Shown: positions 7,821-16,910 of the stretch, in pieces
Layout of the letters: each line of letters begins with the position of its first letter
Numbering within the stretch: position 1 is the first letter of the stretch
NCBI RefSeq assembly: GCF_007830495.1
Contig: NZ_VLKW01000002.1
Location: 456,270 to 520,269 of the forward strand
DNA from: Pseudoduganella flava
GTDB lineage: Bacteria > Pseudomonadota > Gammaproteobacteria > Burkholderiales > Burkholderiaceae_D
Reading direction: 5' to 3'
Length of the DNA stretch: 64,000 nt
Notes under the pieces: model-generated
The model's input: the letters and a program-made list of their open reading frames with translations, nothing else
Database searches by the model: none
What the model was told of the DNA's origin: nothing
Program-made: the position numbers and the translations under genes

Positions 7821-8747
7821 TCAGTCGTGGTCGGGCGGGCGCCCTTGACGGCCCGCCACTTCGGCCTGCAACGTGACGTGATCGATGCCGTGCTGCTCGC
7901 GCAGCATCGCGCGGATCGCCTTCAACGTCTTCGGCCACGCCGACAGGTCGTGCACCTCGACGTGGCCGGTCAGCGCCGGCTCGCCCGGCGACATGTCCCA
8001 CACGTGCAGGTCGTGCACGGAAGCGACGCCTTCCACCGCTTCGAGGTCGGCGCCGACCTGCTGGTAATCGATGTGCGCCGGCACGCCTTCCATCAGGTGG
8101 TGGCCGGACTCGCGCAGGATGCCGAACGTGGACTTCAACAGCAGCAGCGACACGACCAGCGACAGCAGCGGGTCGATCTGCATCCAGCCCGTGTAGTAGA
8201 TCACGAGGCCCGCTGCCAGCGCGGCGACGGAGCCGAGCATGTCGCCCAGCACGTGCACGAGCGCGGCGCGGGTGTTCATGCTGTCGCGGTCCTTCGACAA
8301 TACCCACGCCACCAGCACGTTGACGAGCAGGCCGACGAAGGCAACGCCGGCCACCGCGCCGCCCTGCACGGGCTCCGGCGCGGCGAAGCGGTGCACGGCT
8401 TCGAACACGATCCAGCCGACCACGGCCAGCATGACGAGGCCGTTGACGAATGCGGCCAGCGCCTCGGCCCGGCCGAAGCCGAACGAATAACGCGACGAAG
8501 GAGGGCGCTTGGCGATCAGCTGGGCGAACAGCGCGAGGCCCAGCGACGCGGCGTCCGTCACCATGTGGCCGGCGTCGGAAATCAGCGCGAGCGAATTGGA
8601 CAGGAAGCCGGCCACCACTTCAACGCCGGCAAACAGGATCGTCAGGCCCAGCGCCCACGCCAGGATTGCCAGGCTGCGGTCGGCGCGCTGGTGGCGGTAT
8701 TTCGCATCGCCCTTCAGGTGGGCGTGCAGGCGGCTCGGTGCGTTCAT
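7821..8747 (-). CDS. Cation diffusion facilitator (zinc/divalent metal exporter)
   Basis: Proton-driven inner-membrane metal exporter of the CDF family, 308 residues. Six hydrophobic segments are visible. The transport-site residues are the two HxxxD motifs: D58/H61/D65 in SDAGHMVTDAASL of helix 2 and H165/D169 in HVLGDMLGS of helix 5, the H/D arrangement usual for zinc-type CDFs. The C-terminal cytoplasmic domain (about 215-290) carries VEGVASVHDLHVWDMSPGE, the usual dimerisation fold. The start at 8747 overlaps the upstream Cache gene by four bases (ATGA), so the two form an operon. Closest named relatives would be CzcD/ZitB, but metal specificity is not determined here. Confidence 0.92.
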   Translation of the reverse strand: MNAPSRLHAHLKGDAKYRHQRADRSLAILAWALGLTILFAGVEVVAGFLSNSLALISDAGHMVTDAASLGLALFAQLIAKRPPSSRYSFGFGRAEALAAFVNGLVMLAVVGWIVFEAVHRFAAPEPVQGGAVAGVAFVGLLVNVLVAWVLSKDRDSMNTRAALVHVLGDMLGSVAALAAGLVIYYTGWMQIDPLLSLVVSLLLLKSTFGILRESGHHLMEGVPAHIDYQQVGADLEAVEGVASVHDLHVWDMSPGEPALTGHVEVHDLSAWPKTLKAIRAMLREQHGIDHVTLQAEVAGRQGRPPDHD

Positions 8748-9190
8748 TTGAAGGCTCCGCAGGCGATGACGTAGGGGCCGGCAAGCCGGGCCCACGTCGA
8801 CTTCACACGCAGCTGGCGCGAGCGCGGATGGACGCGGGTGTAGTCGACAGGCCCCGTTTCGCCGCGCTGGGCGCGCGCGACGATTTCGCGGACGTAGAAC
8901 TGATCGTCGGCGTCACGCCAGTCCCATGCATTGCGCCCGACGAGGTGCGGCAGGGCGCCGTGCGCCACGATGCGGCCGCGCTGCGTATACACGGTCACGT
9001 ACAGGTCGCGGTAATGGAAGGCGCCGTTCGGATTGTTGATTTCGGCGAGCGCGCGCTCGGGGCCCAGGTCGCGCATCAGCGCGGCGGCCCGGTCGACCAG
9101 CGCGCGCGCTTCCGCGGCCGTGCCGTCGTCCCACGCTTGCGCGCCATGGCACAGCAGGCCGAGAAGCAGGGTGATGAAAAGTCGTTTCAT
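8744..9190 (-). CDS. Secreted single-Cache-domain protein
   Basis: A 148-residue protein with a signal peptide (MKRLFITLLLGLLCHGAQA, likely cut after residue 19). The remainder reads like a free-standing sCache_2 ligand-binding domain: FHYRDLYVTVYTQRGRIVAHG, LVGRNAWDWRDADDQFYVRE, then TGPVDYTRVHP and a closing strand RLAGPYVIACGAFK. Such domains usually sit in chemoreceptors and kinases; here it is alone and should be periplasmic. It overlaps the CDF exporter start by four bases, so a link to metal homeostasis is possible but only inferred from position. The TTTCAT start at 9190 has no strong Shine-Dalgarno sequence. Confidence 0.8.
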   Translation of the reverse strand: MKRLFITLLLGLLCHGAQAWDDGTAAEARALVDRAAALMRDLGPERALAEINNPNGAFHYRDLYVTVYTQRGRIVAHGALPHLVGRNAWDWRDADDQFYVREIVARAQRGETGPVDYTRVHPRSRQLRVKSTWARLAGPYVIACGAFK

Positions 9191-9268
9191 AGATGGGTGT
9201 TCAATGCGGGGCCCAATATAGCATGCGCAGCCGTGCCGGGCTCTCGAGGGGGAATTTCATTCTGGCCC

Positions 9269-9297
9269 TTGTCATCCTGCCTGCGCGTCTCTATAAT
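9269..9297 (+). promoter_or_regulatory. Sigma-70 promoter of the tRNA-Val pair
   Basis: TTGTCA (9269-9274), a 17-base spacer and TATAAT (9292-9297) make a near-consensus housekeeping promoter. The predicted transcription start falls a few bases before the first tRNA at 9308, as expected for a stable RNA gene. Confidence 0.8.
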
Positions 9298-9307
9298 GCT
9301 CGGCATT

Positions 9308-9384
9308 GGGCGGTTAGTTCAGCTGGTTAGAATACTTGGTCGACATCCAAGGGGTCGGGGATTCGAATTCCTCACCGCCCACCA
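9308..9384 (+). tRNA. tRNA-Val(GAC), copy 1
   Basis: A 77-base cloverleaf with perfect acceptor stem GGGCGGT/ACCGCCC, D-stem GTTC/GAAT, anticodon stem CTTGG/CCAAG, variable loop GGGTC, T-stem GGGGA/TCCTC with TTCGAAT loop, discriminator A and encoded CCA. The anticodon loop TCGACAT gives GAC, read as valine (GUC); A73, A35 and C36 are the usual valine identity bases. The base before the anticodon is C33 instead of the near-universal U33. Its D-stem (GTTC/GAAT) resembles tRNA-Asp rather than the usual GCTC/GAGC. Confidence 0.92.
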
Positions 9385-9470
9385 GAACATGGCAGTACAT
9401 CTAGCAGTAGATGAAGCAATACCTGAAGTGGTGGCATCCTCGTGATGCCGCAGCTTCAAGCAGTGACAAC

Positions 9471-9547
9471 GGGCGGTTAGTTCAGCTGGTTAGAATACTT
9501 GGTCGACATCCAAGGGGTCGGGGATTCGAATTCCTCACCGCCCACCA
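9471..9547 (+). tRNA. tRNA-Val(GAC), copy 2
   Basis: Identical base for base to copy 1, including the C33 and encoded CCA, 86 bases downstream. The spacer holds small hairpins (CATCTAGCAGTAGATG and GGCATCCTCGTGATGCC) that could guide processing. No separate promoter is evident, so both are probably processed from one transcript ending at the terminator at 9693. Confidence 0.92.
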
Positions 9548-9692
9548 GACACCCGAGCAGCAATCCTCGCGATTGCGCTCAACCATGTAAGAGCGAGAAA
9601 GGCATCCACGGTTATGACACCGCGAACTACCACCGCTGGTTTTACTCAGTGACGCTGGTCGTTCGGCTTTCTTTCGCTTTGCACTTCTGAAG

Positions 9693-9719
9693 AAAACGCG
9701 GCTGGTCCGCGTTTTTTTT
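9693..9719 (+). terminator. Intrinsic terminator after the tRNA-Val pair
   Basis: AAAACGCGG (9693-9701) pairs with CCGCGTTTT (9707-9715) around CTGGT, with T's continuing to 9719. The stretch 9548-9692 before it shows no gene: a 63-codon open frame there lacks a ribosome-binding site and recognisable content. Between the terminator and thrS (9720-9791) I see no clear promoter. Confidence 0.8.
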
Positions 9720-9791
9720 CGTCCCGATTTTCCCCCATACTCGTTGTTGTATTCGTTGAATTAAGCGGCCTCGTGCCGATTGGAGATCATG

Positions 9792-11699
9792 ATGGTTTCA
9801 GTCCGACTTCCCGATGGTTCCGTGCGCCAGTTCGACGCGCCCGTCACGGTGGCCCAGGTGGCCTCCAACATCAGCACCAGCCTGGCCAAGGCCGCGCTGG
9901 CCGGCAAGGTCGACGGCAAGGTCGTCGACACGTCGTTCCTGATCGAGCAGGATGCCGACGTTGCCATCGTCACGGACAAGGACCCCGAGGGCCTGGACGT
10001 GATCCGTCACTCGACCGCCCACCTGCTGGCCTACGCCGTCAAGGAACTGTTCCCCGAAGCGCAGGTGACGATCGGCCCGGTCATCGAAAACGGCTTCTAT
10101 TACGACTTCTCGTACAAGCGCCCGTTCACGCCGGAAGACCTGGCGGCGATCGAGAAGAAGATGGCCGAGCTGGCCAAGAAGGACGAGCCCGTCACCCGCA
10201 AGGTGCTGCCGCGCGACGAGGCCGTGGCGTACTTCAAATCGATCGGCGAAAACTACAAGGCCGAGATCATCGCATCGATCCCCGCCAATGAAGACGTGTC
10301 GCTGTACAGCGAAGGCAAGTTCACCGACCTGTGCCGCGGCCCGCACGTGCCGTCGACCGGCAAGCTGAAGGTGTTCAAGCTGATGAAGCTGGCAGGCGCG
10401 TACTGGCGCGGCGACTCGAAGAACGAGATGTTGCAGCGCGTGTACGGCACCGCCTGGGCCAAGAAGGAAGAGCAGGAGCAGTACCTGCACATGCTGGAGG
10501 AAGCGGAAAAGCGCGACCACCGCAAACTGGGCAAGCAACTGGACTTCTTCCACTTCCAGGACGAAGCGCCGGGCCTCGTGTTCTGGCACCCGAAAGGCTG
10601 GGCGATCTGGCAGCAGGTCGAGCAGTACATGCGCAAGAAATACCAGGACAACGGCTACCAGGAAGTGAAGGCACCGCAGATCCTGGATGCGAGCCTGTGG
10701 GGCAAGACCGGCCACTGGGACAACTACCGCGAGAACATGTTCGTCACGGAGTCGGAAAACCGCACCTATGCGCTGAAGCCGATGAACTGCCCGGGCCACG
10801 TGCAGATCTTCAACTCGGACCTGCGTTCGTACCGCGACCTGCCGCTGCGCTACGGCGAGTTCGGCCAGTGCCACCGCAACGAACCGTCCGGCGCGCTGCA
10901 CGGCATCATGCGCGTGCGCGGTTTCACGCAGGATGACGGCCACATCTTCTGCACCCATGCCCACATCGAGCCGGAAGTGGTGGCGTTCCACCAGCAGGCG
11001 ATGGAGGTATACAAGGACTTCCAGTTCGATAACATCGAAGTGAAGCTGGCGCTGCGTCCGGACAACCGGATCGGCACGGATGAAATCTGGAACGACGCCG
11101 AAGAGGCGCTGCGCCAGGGCCTGCGCGCCTGCGGCGTGACCTGGACGGAGCTGCCGGGCGAGGGCGCGTTCTACGGTCCGAAGATCGAATACCACCTGAA
11201 GGATTCGCTGGGCCGCCCATGGCAGGTCGGCACGATGCAGGTCGACTTCTTCATGCCAGAGCGCCTCGGCGCCCAGTATGTCGCCGAAGACAATACGAAG
11301 AAGACCCCGGTGATGCTGCACCGTGCGATCGTCGGTTCGCTGGAGCGCTTCATCGGCATCCTGATCGAGAACTTCGCCGGCGCGCTGCCGATGTGGCTGG
11401 CGCCGGTGCAAGTTGCCATCCTGAACATCTCGGATGGCCAGGCACAATATGCGACGGAACTGGCCGCAAAGCTGCGCCAGCTGGGCTTCCGCGTCACGGC
11501 TGATTTGCGCAACGAGAAGATCACGTATAAAATACGTGAACATTCCGTTCAAAAATTGCCATACATCCTCGTTATCGGGGACAAGGAACGGGATGCCAAT
11601 ACTGTGGCCGTGCGTGCGCGGGGCAATGTCGATCTGGGTGTAATGTCCATCGATGCCCTGGTTGAGCGACTCCAGCAGGACGTCGCCAACAAAGCCTGA
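9792..11699 (+). CDS. thrS: Threonyl-tRNA synthetase
   Basis: Class II synthetase charging tRNA-Thr, 635 residues, full length. Order: TGS domain ([20 protein letters not shown]), editing domain with the HxxxH of [11 protein letters not shown], the catalytic core with zinc ligand cysteine in [13 protein letters not shown], motif 2 [21 protein letters not shown], second zinc histidine in [10 protein letters not shown], motif 3 [15 protein letters not shown], and an anticodon-binding C-terminal domain starting [12 protein letters not shown]. Two adjacent ATGs (9789, 9792) follow TTGGAG; the second gives the better 6-base spacing and is chosen. infC starts 57 bp downstream, the usual thrS-infC linkage. 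Confidence 0.97.
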   Translation: MVSVRLPDGSVRQFDAPVTVAQVASNISTSLAKAALAGKVDGKVVDTSFLIEQDADVAIVTDKDPEGLDVIRHSTAHLLAYAVKELFPEAQVTIGPVIENGFYYDFSYKRPFTPEDLAAIEKKMAELAKKDEPVTRKVLPRDEAVAYFKSIGENYKAEIIASIPANEDVSLYSEGKFTDLCRGPHVPSTGKLKVFKLMKLAGAYWRGDSKNEMLQRVYGTAWAKKEEQEQYLHMLEEAEKRDHRKLGKQLDFFHFQDEAPGLVFWHPKGWAIWQQVEQYMRKKYQDNGYQEVKAPQILDASLWGKTGHWDNYRENMFVTESENRTYALKPMNCPGHVQIFNSDLRSYRDLPLRYGEFGQCHRNEPSGALHGIMRVRGFTQDDGHIFCTHAHIEPEVVAFHQQAMEVYKDFQFDNIEVKLALRPDNRIGTDEIWNDAEEALRQGLRACGVTWTELPGEGAFYGPKIEYHLKDSLGRPWQVGTMQVDFFMPERLGAQYVAEDNTKKTPVMLHRAIVGSLERFIGILIENFAGALPMWLAPVQVAILNISDGQAQYATELAAKLRQLGFRVTADLRNEKITYKIREHSVQKLPYILVIGDKERDANTVAVRARGNVDLGVMSIDALVERLQQDVANKA

Positions 11700-11756
11700 C
11701 GGAAGGGAGATCCTCCGTAACCGGCCATCTCAATATATTTCTTAAAGGAAACTGCA

Positions 11757-12278
11757 ATAGCTACTGACAAGTCGCATCGCATCAATGGCGAAATCACGGC
11801 ACCGGAAATGCGCCTGACCGGCGTCAACAATGAGCCGCTGGGCATCGTGAGCCTGGCCGAAGCCTTCCGCCTGGCGGAAGAAGCGAACGTTGACCTGGTG
11901 GAAATCGCGCCGACCGCGGTTCCGCCGGTCTGCCGTCTGATGGACTACGGCAAGTTCAAGTATTCGGAGCAGAAGAAGGCGCACGAAGCCAAATTGAAGC
12001 AGAAAGTCATCTCCGTGAAGGAAGTGAAATTCCGTCCCGGTACTGACGAAGGCGACTATGCGATCAAGCTGCGCAACCTGATCAAGTTCCTGGAGGATGG
12101 TGACAAGACCAAGATCACCCTCCGCTTCCGCGGCCGTGAAATGGCCCACCAGGACATCGGTATGCGCATGCTGGAGCGCCTGAAAGCCGACCTGGAGCCG
12201 CATGGCAACGTCGAGCAGTTCCCCAAAATGGAGGGCCGCCAAATGATCATGGTCATGGCCCCGAAGAAGAAAAAGTAA
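11757..12278 (+). CDS. infC: Translation initiation factor IF-3, non-canonical AUA start
   Basis: IF-3 binds the 30S subunit, proofreads the initiator tRNA and start codon, and blocks premature subunit joining. Sequence evidence: linker and N-domain ([32 protein letters not shown] region), [14 protein letters not shown], and the C-domain through [18 protein letters not shown]. Homology clearly extends 17 codons upstream of the first ATG (11808) through [17 protein letters not shown]. The only well-placed initiation codon is ATA at 11757, seven bases after AAAGGA (11744-11749). E. coli infC uses AUU, which IF-3 itself discriminates against, giving autoregulation; AUA here would work the same way. 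With this start the protein has 173 residues, within the family norm. Confidence 0.95.
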   Translation: MATDKSHRINGEITAPEMRLTGVNNEPLGIVSLAEAFRLAEEANVDLVEIAPTAVPPVCRLMDYGKFKYSEQKKAHEAKLKQKVISVKEVKFRPGTDEGDYAIKLRNLIKFLEDGDKTKITLRFRGREMAHQDIGMRMLERLKADLEPHGNVEQFPKMEGRQMIMVMAPKKKK

Positions 12279-12286
12279 GCGTCGCT

Positions 12287-12385
12287 AAACCCGCAAAGCG
12301 GGCGCATTTCGGGTCCACCGTGCTCATCGTACTGAAGTACGATTCCGCGCGCTGGGCCCGAACTACATCCCGCTGTGCGGGTTTT
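12287..12385 (+). other. Nested stem-loop structure downstream of infC
   Basis: Three stacked helices can form: AAACCCGCA (12287-12295) with TGCGGGTTT (12376-12384), CGGGTCC (12310-12316) with GGGCCCG (12354-12360, one G-U), and ATCGTAC (12326-12332) with GTACGAT (12337-12343) closed by a TGAA loop. The outer 3' strand runs into TTTT, so the whole unit could be the thrS-infC terminator. Its size and layering exceed a simple terminator. It lies just upstream of the rpmI promoter. Confidence 0.55.
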
Positions 12386-12418
12386 CCGAGGCTTCCTTCG
12401 ACTATGCCTCGAACGTCG

Positions 12419-12446
12419 TTGCAGGGCGCTGAAAGTGCGCTATAAT
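12419..12446 (+). promoter_or_regulatory. Promoter for rpmI-rplT-pheS-pheT-ihfA
   Basis: TTGCAG (12419-12424), 16-base spacer, TATAAT (12441-12446). A transcript starting near 12453 would have a leader of about 210 bases before rpmI, holding a palindromic repeat with U-run and two further hairpins. Confidence 0.7.
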
Positions 12447-12465
12447 TGCCGGCTGACGATCCGCA

Positions 12466-12503
12466 GGGGTCTGTCCCCGCATGGGGACTGACCCCGGTTT
12501 TTT
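12466..12503 (+). terminator. Palindromic repeat plus U-run in the rpmI leader (candidate attenuator)
   Basis: GGGGTCTGTCCCC (12466-12478), GCAT, GGGGACTGACCCC (12483-12495) form a 13-bp hairpin with one central mismatch, followed two bases later by TTTTTT (12498-12503). The hairpin belongs to the dispersed palindrome class of this window. Its place, about 13 bases after the predicted transcription start, and the following U-run give it the form of an intrinsic terminator. Confidence 0.6.
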
Positions 12504-12636
12504 AGCGTATCAGTCGAGCAAGAATTTGCCGCGCCCAAGCGCGGCAAAATGTAGTGGCCCCGCTGCCGCTGCATCAACAAGTGAAAGCAGGCACCCAAGC
12601 GCGACGTGTTGTTGCCACCTGCAATCCTGTTACTTT

Positions 12637-12663
12637 GGAGCTGCCCGCGAGGGCAGATGTGTT
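12637..12663 (+). promoter_or_regulatory. Shine-Dalgarno separated from rpmI start by a GNRA hairpin
   Basis: GGAG (12637-12640) is followed at once by CTGCCC-GCGA-GGGCAG (12641-12656), a 6-bp stem with a GCGA tetraloop, and then ATGTGTT before the ATG at 12664. The linear distance (23 bases) is too long for normal initiation, but folding the hairpin leaves seven bases between SD and AUG. No other SD precedes rpmI. L20 represses this operon in E. coli by binding a leader structure; a similar control is inferred here. Confidence 0.55.
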
Positions 12664-12861
12664 ATGCCAAAAATGAAAACCAAAAGCTCCGCGAAGAAGC
12701 GTTTTCGCGTGCGTCCGGGTGGTACCGTCAAGTCGGGTATGGCGTTCAAGCGTCACATCCTGACCAAGAAGACCACCAAAAACAAGCGTCAACTGCGTGG
12801 CACCCGTAACATCGATGCGACCGACGTCCAGCGCGTCTACGCAATGATGCCGTCCGCCTAA
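12664..12861 (+). CDS. rpmI: 50S ribosomal protein bL35
   Basis: A 65-residue ribosomal protein of the large subunit. The sequence [19 protein letters not shown] and the C-terminal [15 protein letters not shown] are diagnostic of bL35, and the length is typical. It is very basic, as expected for an rRNA-binding protein. The start at 12664 is fixed by homology (MPKMKTKS); in-frame codons upstream belong to the leader. rplT follows after 24 bp with its own strong AAGGAG, and pheS and pheT complete the operon. Translation is likely controlled through the leader hairpins described at 12466 and 12637. Confidence 0.97.
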   Translation: MPKMKTKSSAKKRFRVRPGGTVKSGMAFKRHILTKKTTKNKRQLRGTRNIDATDVQRVYAMMPSA

Positions 12862-12885
12862 TCTCACACTCACCAAGGAGCTACT

Positions 12886-13245
12886 ATGCCTCGAGTAAAA
12901 CGTGGGGTTACCGCGCGTGCCCGTCATAAAAAAGTACTGAACCTGGCCAAGGGTTACCGCGGTCGTCGCAGCAAGGTTTACCGTATTGCCAAGCAAGCAG
13001 TGATGCGCGCTGGCCAGTACGCCTACCGCGACCGTCGTAACAAGAAGCGCGTCTTCCGCGCCCTGTGGATCACCCGTATCAACGCGGCTTCCCGCGAGCA
13101 CGGCCTGACCTACAGCGTCTTCATGAATGGCCTGAAGAAAGCCGCTATCGAACTGGACCGTAAAGTCCTGGCCGATATGGCTGTGGCGGACAAGCCGGCG
13201 TTTGCCGCGATTGTCAACGCCGTCAAAGCAAAGATCGCTGCTTAA
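12886..13245 (+). CDS. rplT: 50S ribosomal protein bL20
   Basis: A 119-residue, strongly basic protein needed for early 50S assembly. It shows the family start [19 protein letters not shown], then [19 protein letters not shown] and [18 protein letters not shown], and the globular C-terminus [20 protein letters not shown], which in E. coli L20 is the part that binds both 23S rRNA and the rpmI leader. Its ACCAAGGAGCTACTATG start is the strongest ribosome-binding site in the operon. Linked to rpmI upstream and pheS downstream (108 bp). Confidence 0.98.
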   Translation: MPRVKRGVTARARHKKVLNLAKGYRGRRSKVYRIAKQAVMRAGQYAYRDRRNKKRVFRALWITRINAASREHGLTYSVFMNGLKKAAIELDRKVLADMAVADKPAFAAIVNAVKAKIAA

Positions 13246-13353
13246 TTTCAGCGGATCGATGTTGCGCACCGCGGCCGCCGCGGTGCGAAGAGCGGGGCAG
13301 GGGATAACGACCTATGCCCCGTTTTTAATTTCCAGCATAGGAAAACCAGTCGG

Positions 13354-14370
13354 ATGAATTCCCTCGAACAGATCATTTCCGCGGCGCAGGCTGATTTCGT
13401 CGCCGCCCCGGACGCTGCCGCACTTGAAAACGCCAAAGCCAAATACCTCGGCAAGACTGGCCAGATTACGGAACTGATGAAGGGCCTGGGCAAGCTCGCG
13501 CCCGAGGAGAAAAAAGAACAGGGTGCGCTGATCAACGCCGCCAAGCAGCAGATCGAAGCCGCGCTGACCGCGCGCCGTGATGCGCTGGCCGACGCGCAAC
13601 TGCAGCAGCGCCTCTCCGCCGAAGCGATCGACGTCACGCTGCCCGGCCGCGGCCGCGCTCCCGGTGGCCTGCACCCGGTGATGCGCACGTGGGAGCGGGT
13701 GGAAGCGATCTTCCGCTCGATCGGCTTCGACGTGGCCGCCGGCCCCGAAATCGAAACCGACTGGACCAACTTCACCGCGCTGAACAGCCCGGAAAACCAT
13801 CCCGCCCGGTCGATGCAGGACACGTTCTACATCGAAGGCAACGACAGCACCGGCAAGCCGCTGCTGCTGCGCACGCACACGAGCCCGATGCAGGTGCGCT
13901 ACGCGCGCAGCCACCAGCCGCCGATCAAGGTGATCGCGCCGGGCCGCACGTACCGCGTCGACAGCGACGCCACGCACTCGCCGATGTTCCACCAGGTCGA
14001 GGGCCTGTGGATCGCCGAGAACATCAGCTTTGCGGACCTGAAGGGCGTGTACCTGAACTTCGTGAAGGCCTTCTTCGAGACGGACGACCTGCAGGTGCGC
14101 TTCCGGCCGTCGTACTTCCCCTTCACGGAACCTTCCGCCGAGATCGACATCGCGTTCGGCTCCGGCCCGCTGAAAGGCCGCTGGCTGGAAGTGTCGGGCT
14201 CGGGCCAGGTGCACCCGACCGTCGTGCGCAACTTCGGCCTCGACCCGGAAAAATACATCGGCTTCGCGTTCGGCTCCGGCCTCGAGCGCCTGACGATGCT
14301 GCGCTATGGCGTCAACGACCTGCGCCTGTTCTATGAAGGCGACCTGCGCTTCCTGAAACAATTCAACTAA
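13354..14370 (+). CDS. pheS: Phenylalanyl-tRNA synthetase alpha subunit
   Basis: Catalytic subunit of the (alpha-beta)2 class II PheRS, 338 residues. The N-terminal coiled coil (about 1-90; [21 protein letters not shown]) binds tRNA. The catalytic core shows motif 1 around [16 protein letters not shown], motif 2 including [20 protein letters not shown], and motif 3 [21 protein letters not shown]. The A-site motif [12 protein letters not shown] precedes it. Start at 13354 follows AGGAAAACCAGTCGG. pheT begins 20 bp after its stop. Confidence 0.97.
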   Translation: MNSLEQIISAAQADFVAAPDAAALENAKAKYLGKTGQITELMKGLGKLAPEEKKEQGALINAAKQQIEAALTARRDALADAQLQQRLSAEAIDVTLPGRGRAPGGLHPVMRTWERVEAIFRSIGFDVAAGPEIETDWTNFTALNSPENHPARSMQDTFYIEGNDSTGKPLLLRTHTSPMQVRYARSHQPPIKVIAPGRTYRVDSDATHSPMFHQVEGLWIAENISFADLKGVYLNFVKAFFETDDLQVRFRPSYFPFTEPSAEIDIAFGSGPLKGRWLEVSGSGQVHPTVVRNFGLDPEKYIGFAFGSGLERLTMLRYGVNDLRLFYEGDLRFLKQFN

Positions 14371-14390
14371 GAATAATTCGAAGGCTGATT

Positions 14391-16832
14391 ATGCAATTCT
14401 CCGAAAACTGGCTCCGCACGATGGTCGATCCGAAGATGAATTCGGATGAGCTGTCCCACCTGTTGACGATGTCCGGCCTCGAAGTGGAGGAAGTGGAACC
14501 CGTGGCGCCGCCGTTCACCCACGTCGTCGTGGGCCACGTGCGCGAAGTGCAGAAGCATCCGAACGCCGACCGCCTGAACGTGTGCCAGGTCGACGTGGGC
14601 ACTGGTACGTTGCTGAACATTGTGTGCGGGGCGCCGAACGTGCGCGAGGGCCTGAAAGTGGCATGCGCGATGGCCGGTGCCGTGCTGCCGCCGGGCGCCG
14701 ACGGCAAGCCGTTCGAGATCAAAGTGGGCAAGCTGCGCGGCGTCGAATCGCAGGGCATGCTGTGCTCGGCACGCGAGCTGAAGCTGTCCGAAGAGCACAG
14801 CGGCCTGCTGGAATTGCCGGACGACGCGCCGGTGGGCACGAACTTCCGCGACTACTACGCGCTGAACGACCTGAAGTTCACGATCAAGCTGACGCCGAAC
14901 AAGGCCGATTGCCTGTCCGTGCTGGGTGTCGCGCGCGAAGTGGCCGCGCTGACGGGTTCGCCGCTGCAGGCGCCGCAGAGCAAACCCGCGGCCGTCAACA
15001 TCGACGAAAAACTGCCGGTGAAAGTGTCGGCGCCGGACCTGTGCGGGCGCTTTGCCGGCCGCGTCATCCGCAACCTGAACGCCAAGGCCGCCACACCGGA
15101 CTGGATGAAGCAGCGCCTCGAGCGCAGCGGCCAGCGCTCGCTGTCGGCCCTCGTCGACATCTCGAACTACGTGATGCTGGAGCTGGGCCGTCCCTCGCAC
15201 GTGTTCGACCTGGACAAGATCCATGGCGGCCTCGACGTACGTTGGGGCAAGCCGGGCGAAACGCTGAAGCTGCTGAACGGGAACACTGTCGCGGTGGACG
15301 GCTGGGTCGGCGTGATCGCCGACGACAAGGAACTGGAATCGCTGGCCGGCATCATGGGCGGCGATGCGACGGCCGTGTCGCTGGACACGACCAATGTGTA
15401 CCTGGAAGCGGCGTTCTGGTGGCCGGACGCGATCCAGGGCCGGGCCCGCAAGTACAACTTCTCGACCGATGCGGCGCACCGCTTCGAGCGCGGCGTGGAC
15501 TACGCGACGATCCCCGAGCACATCGAGCGCATCACCGCGCTGATCCTCGAGATCTGCGGCACGCCTGAGACGCAAGTGGGCCCGGTCGACGACCAGATCG
15601 TCAACCTGCCGCAGCGCCAGCCCGTGACGATGCGCACGGCGCGCGCCCAGAAGGTGATCGGCGTGCCGCTGAAGGACGAGGTCGTTGCCGACATCTTCAA
15701 GCGCCTGGCGCTGCCGTTCACGCTGGAGGTGGACGAGAAGGTCGGCGGCGTGTTCAGCGTGACGGCGCCGAGCTACCGCTTCGACATCGAGATCGAGGAA
15801 GACCTGATCGAGGAAGTGGCGCGCGTGTACGGCTTCGAGAACATCCCGGCCAAGCCGCCGGTGGCCGAGAACACGATGCGTATCGCGCCGGAAAACACCC
15901 GCTCGATCTTCGCCGTGCGCCACCAGCTGGCCGACCTGGGCTACCAGGAAGTCGTCAACATGAGCTTTGTCGAAGCCCAGTGGGAGCTGGACTTCAACGG
16001 CAATGCCGAGCCGATCAAGCTGCAGAACCCGATCGCCAGCCAGCTGTCCGTGATGCGTTCGTCGCTGATCGGCAGCCTTGTTGCCAACGTGCGCTACAAC
16101 GTCAACCGCAAGGCGCCGCGCGTGCGCGTGTTCGAGGTTGGCGCCGTGTACAAGCGCGATGCGCAGGTGACGGACGGCCCACTGACGGTGGCCGGCTACG
16201 ACCAGCCGCAACGCGTGGGCGCGATCGCCTACGGCCCGCAGGCGGACGAGCAGTGGGGCTTGCCGACGCGCGACGTCGACTTCTTCGACGTCAAGGCCGA
16301 CCTGGAAGCGCTGTTTGCGCCGGCAACGCTGCGCTTTGCCAAGCTGGAGCACCCGGCGCTGCACCCGGGCCGCGCCGCATCGGTCGAGCTGGACGGCAAG
16401 GTCATCGGCTTCGTCGGTGAGTTGCACCCGCGCTGGTTGCAGAAATACGACCTGCCGAAAGCGCCGGTGGTGTTCGAGGTGGATGCTGTTGCGCTTCAGC
16501 AACGGGACGTGCCCGCGTACGCGGAAATCTCCAAGTTCCCGGGCACGACGCGCGACCTGGCGCTGGTCGTCAAGCACGACGTGGCAGCCCAGCAGCTGCT
16601 CGACGCTTTCGCCGGCGCGGTGCAGGCCAGCGAGCATGGGCGCATCGTGCAAGCCATTGTTTTGTTTGATGAATATCGCGGCAAAGGGTTGGAGGCTGAC
16701 GAAAAATCGCTTGCTTTCCGCTTTAGCTTGCAAGATACTCAAACAACCCTGCAGGACGAAATCGTCGATGCGCTGATGGGCTCGCTGGCAGATGCAGCCA
16801 CGCAGAAACTCGGCGCCAAAGTCCGGAAGTAA
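14391..16832 (+). CDS. pheT: Phenylalanyl-tRNA synthetase beta subunit
   Basis: The 813-residue beta subunit supplies editing and tRNA binding. Visible order: B1/B6 start [21 protein letters not shown], a tRNA-binding OB fold ([21 protein letters not shown], then [10 protein letters not shown]), the B3/B4 editing region (around [19 protein letters not shown] and [11 protein letters not shown]), B5, the catalytic-like domain ([10 protein letters not shown] onward), and the C-terminal FDX-ACB anticodon-binding domain ([15 protein letters not shown]). Length is normal (E. coli 795). In enteric bacteria ihfA follows directly, as here, but with a 289-bp gap containing tandem repeats and a hairpin. 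Confidence 0.97.
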   Translation: MQFSENWLRTMVDPKMNSDELSHLLTMSGLEVEEVEPVAPPFTHVVVGHVREVQKHPNADRLNVCQVDVGTGTLLNIVCGAPNVREGLKVACAMAGAVLPPGADGKPFEIKVGKLRGVESQGMLCSARELKLSEEHSGLLELPDDAPVGTNFRDYYALNDLKFTIKLTPNKADCLSVLGVAREVAALTGSPLQAPQSKPAAVNIDEKLPVKVSAPDLCGRFAGRVIRNLNAKAATPDWMKQRLERSGQRSLSALVDISNYVMLELGRPSHVFDLDKIHGGLDVRWGKPGETLKLLNGNTVAVDGWVGVIADDKELESLAGIMGGDATAVSLDTTNVYLEAAFWWPDAIQGRARKYNFSTDAAHRFERGVDYATIPEHIERITALILEICGTPETQVGPVDDQIVNLPQRQPVTMRTARAQKVIGVPLKDEVVADIFKRLALPFTLEVDEKVGGVFSVTAPSYRFDIEIEEDLIEEVARVYGFENIPAKPPVAENTMRIAPENTRSIFAVRHQLADLGYQEVVNMSFVEAQWELDFNGNAEPIKLQNPIASQLSVMRSSLIGSLVANVRYNVNRKAPRVRVFEVGAVYKRDAQVTDGPLTVAGYDQPQRVGAIAYGPQADEQWGLPTRDVDFFDVKADLEALFAPATLRFAKLEHPALHPGRAASVELDGKVIGFVGELHPRWLQKYDLPKAPVVFEVDAVALQQRDVPAYAEISKFPGTTRDLALVVKHDVAAQQLLDAFAGAVQASEHGRIVQAIVLFDEYRGKGLEADEKSLAFRFSLQDTQTTLQDEIVDALMGSLADAATQKLGAKVRK

Positions 16833-16910
16833 CGCGGCCGGCAAGGTGAGTCCACCCGTGCGCGGGCGGCGGCGCGGGAACTGCCCGCGCTTGCCGGGGC
16901 TTAGTGGTCA

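Noticed and set aside
9499..9690. 63-codon frame after the second tRNA
   Set aside because: Begins inside the tRNA, no Shine-Dalgarno, no recognisable content.
11549..11845. Minus-strand frame across the thrS-infC junction
   Set aside because: Covers the infC ribosome-binding site and shows no coding signature.
12525..12548. Terminator in the rpmI leader (TTTGCCGCG hairpin)
   Set aside because: Perfect 9-bp stem but followed by ATGTAGTGG, not a U-run; kept only as part of the leader structure.
14367..16844. 825-codon frame antisense to pheT
   Set aside because: Shadow of pheT; composition (H/Q/R/V-rich) typical of antisense high-GC frames.
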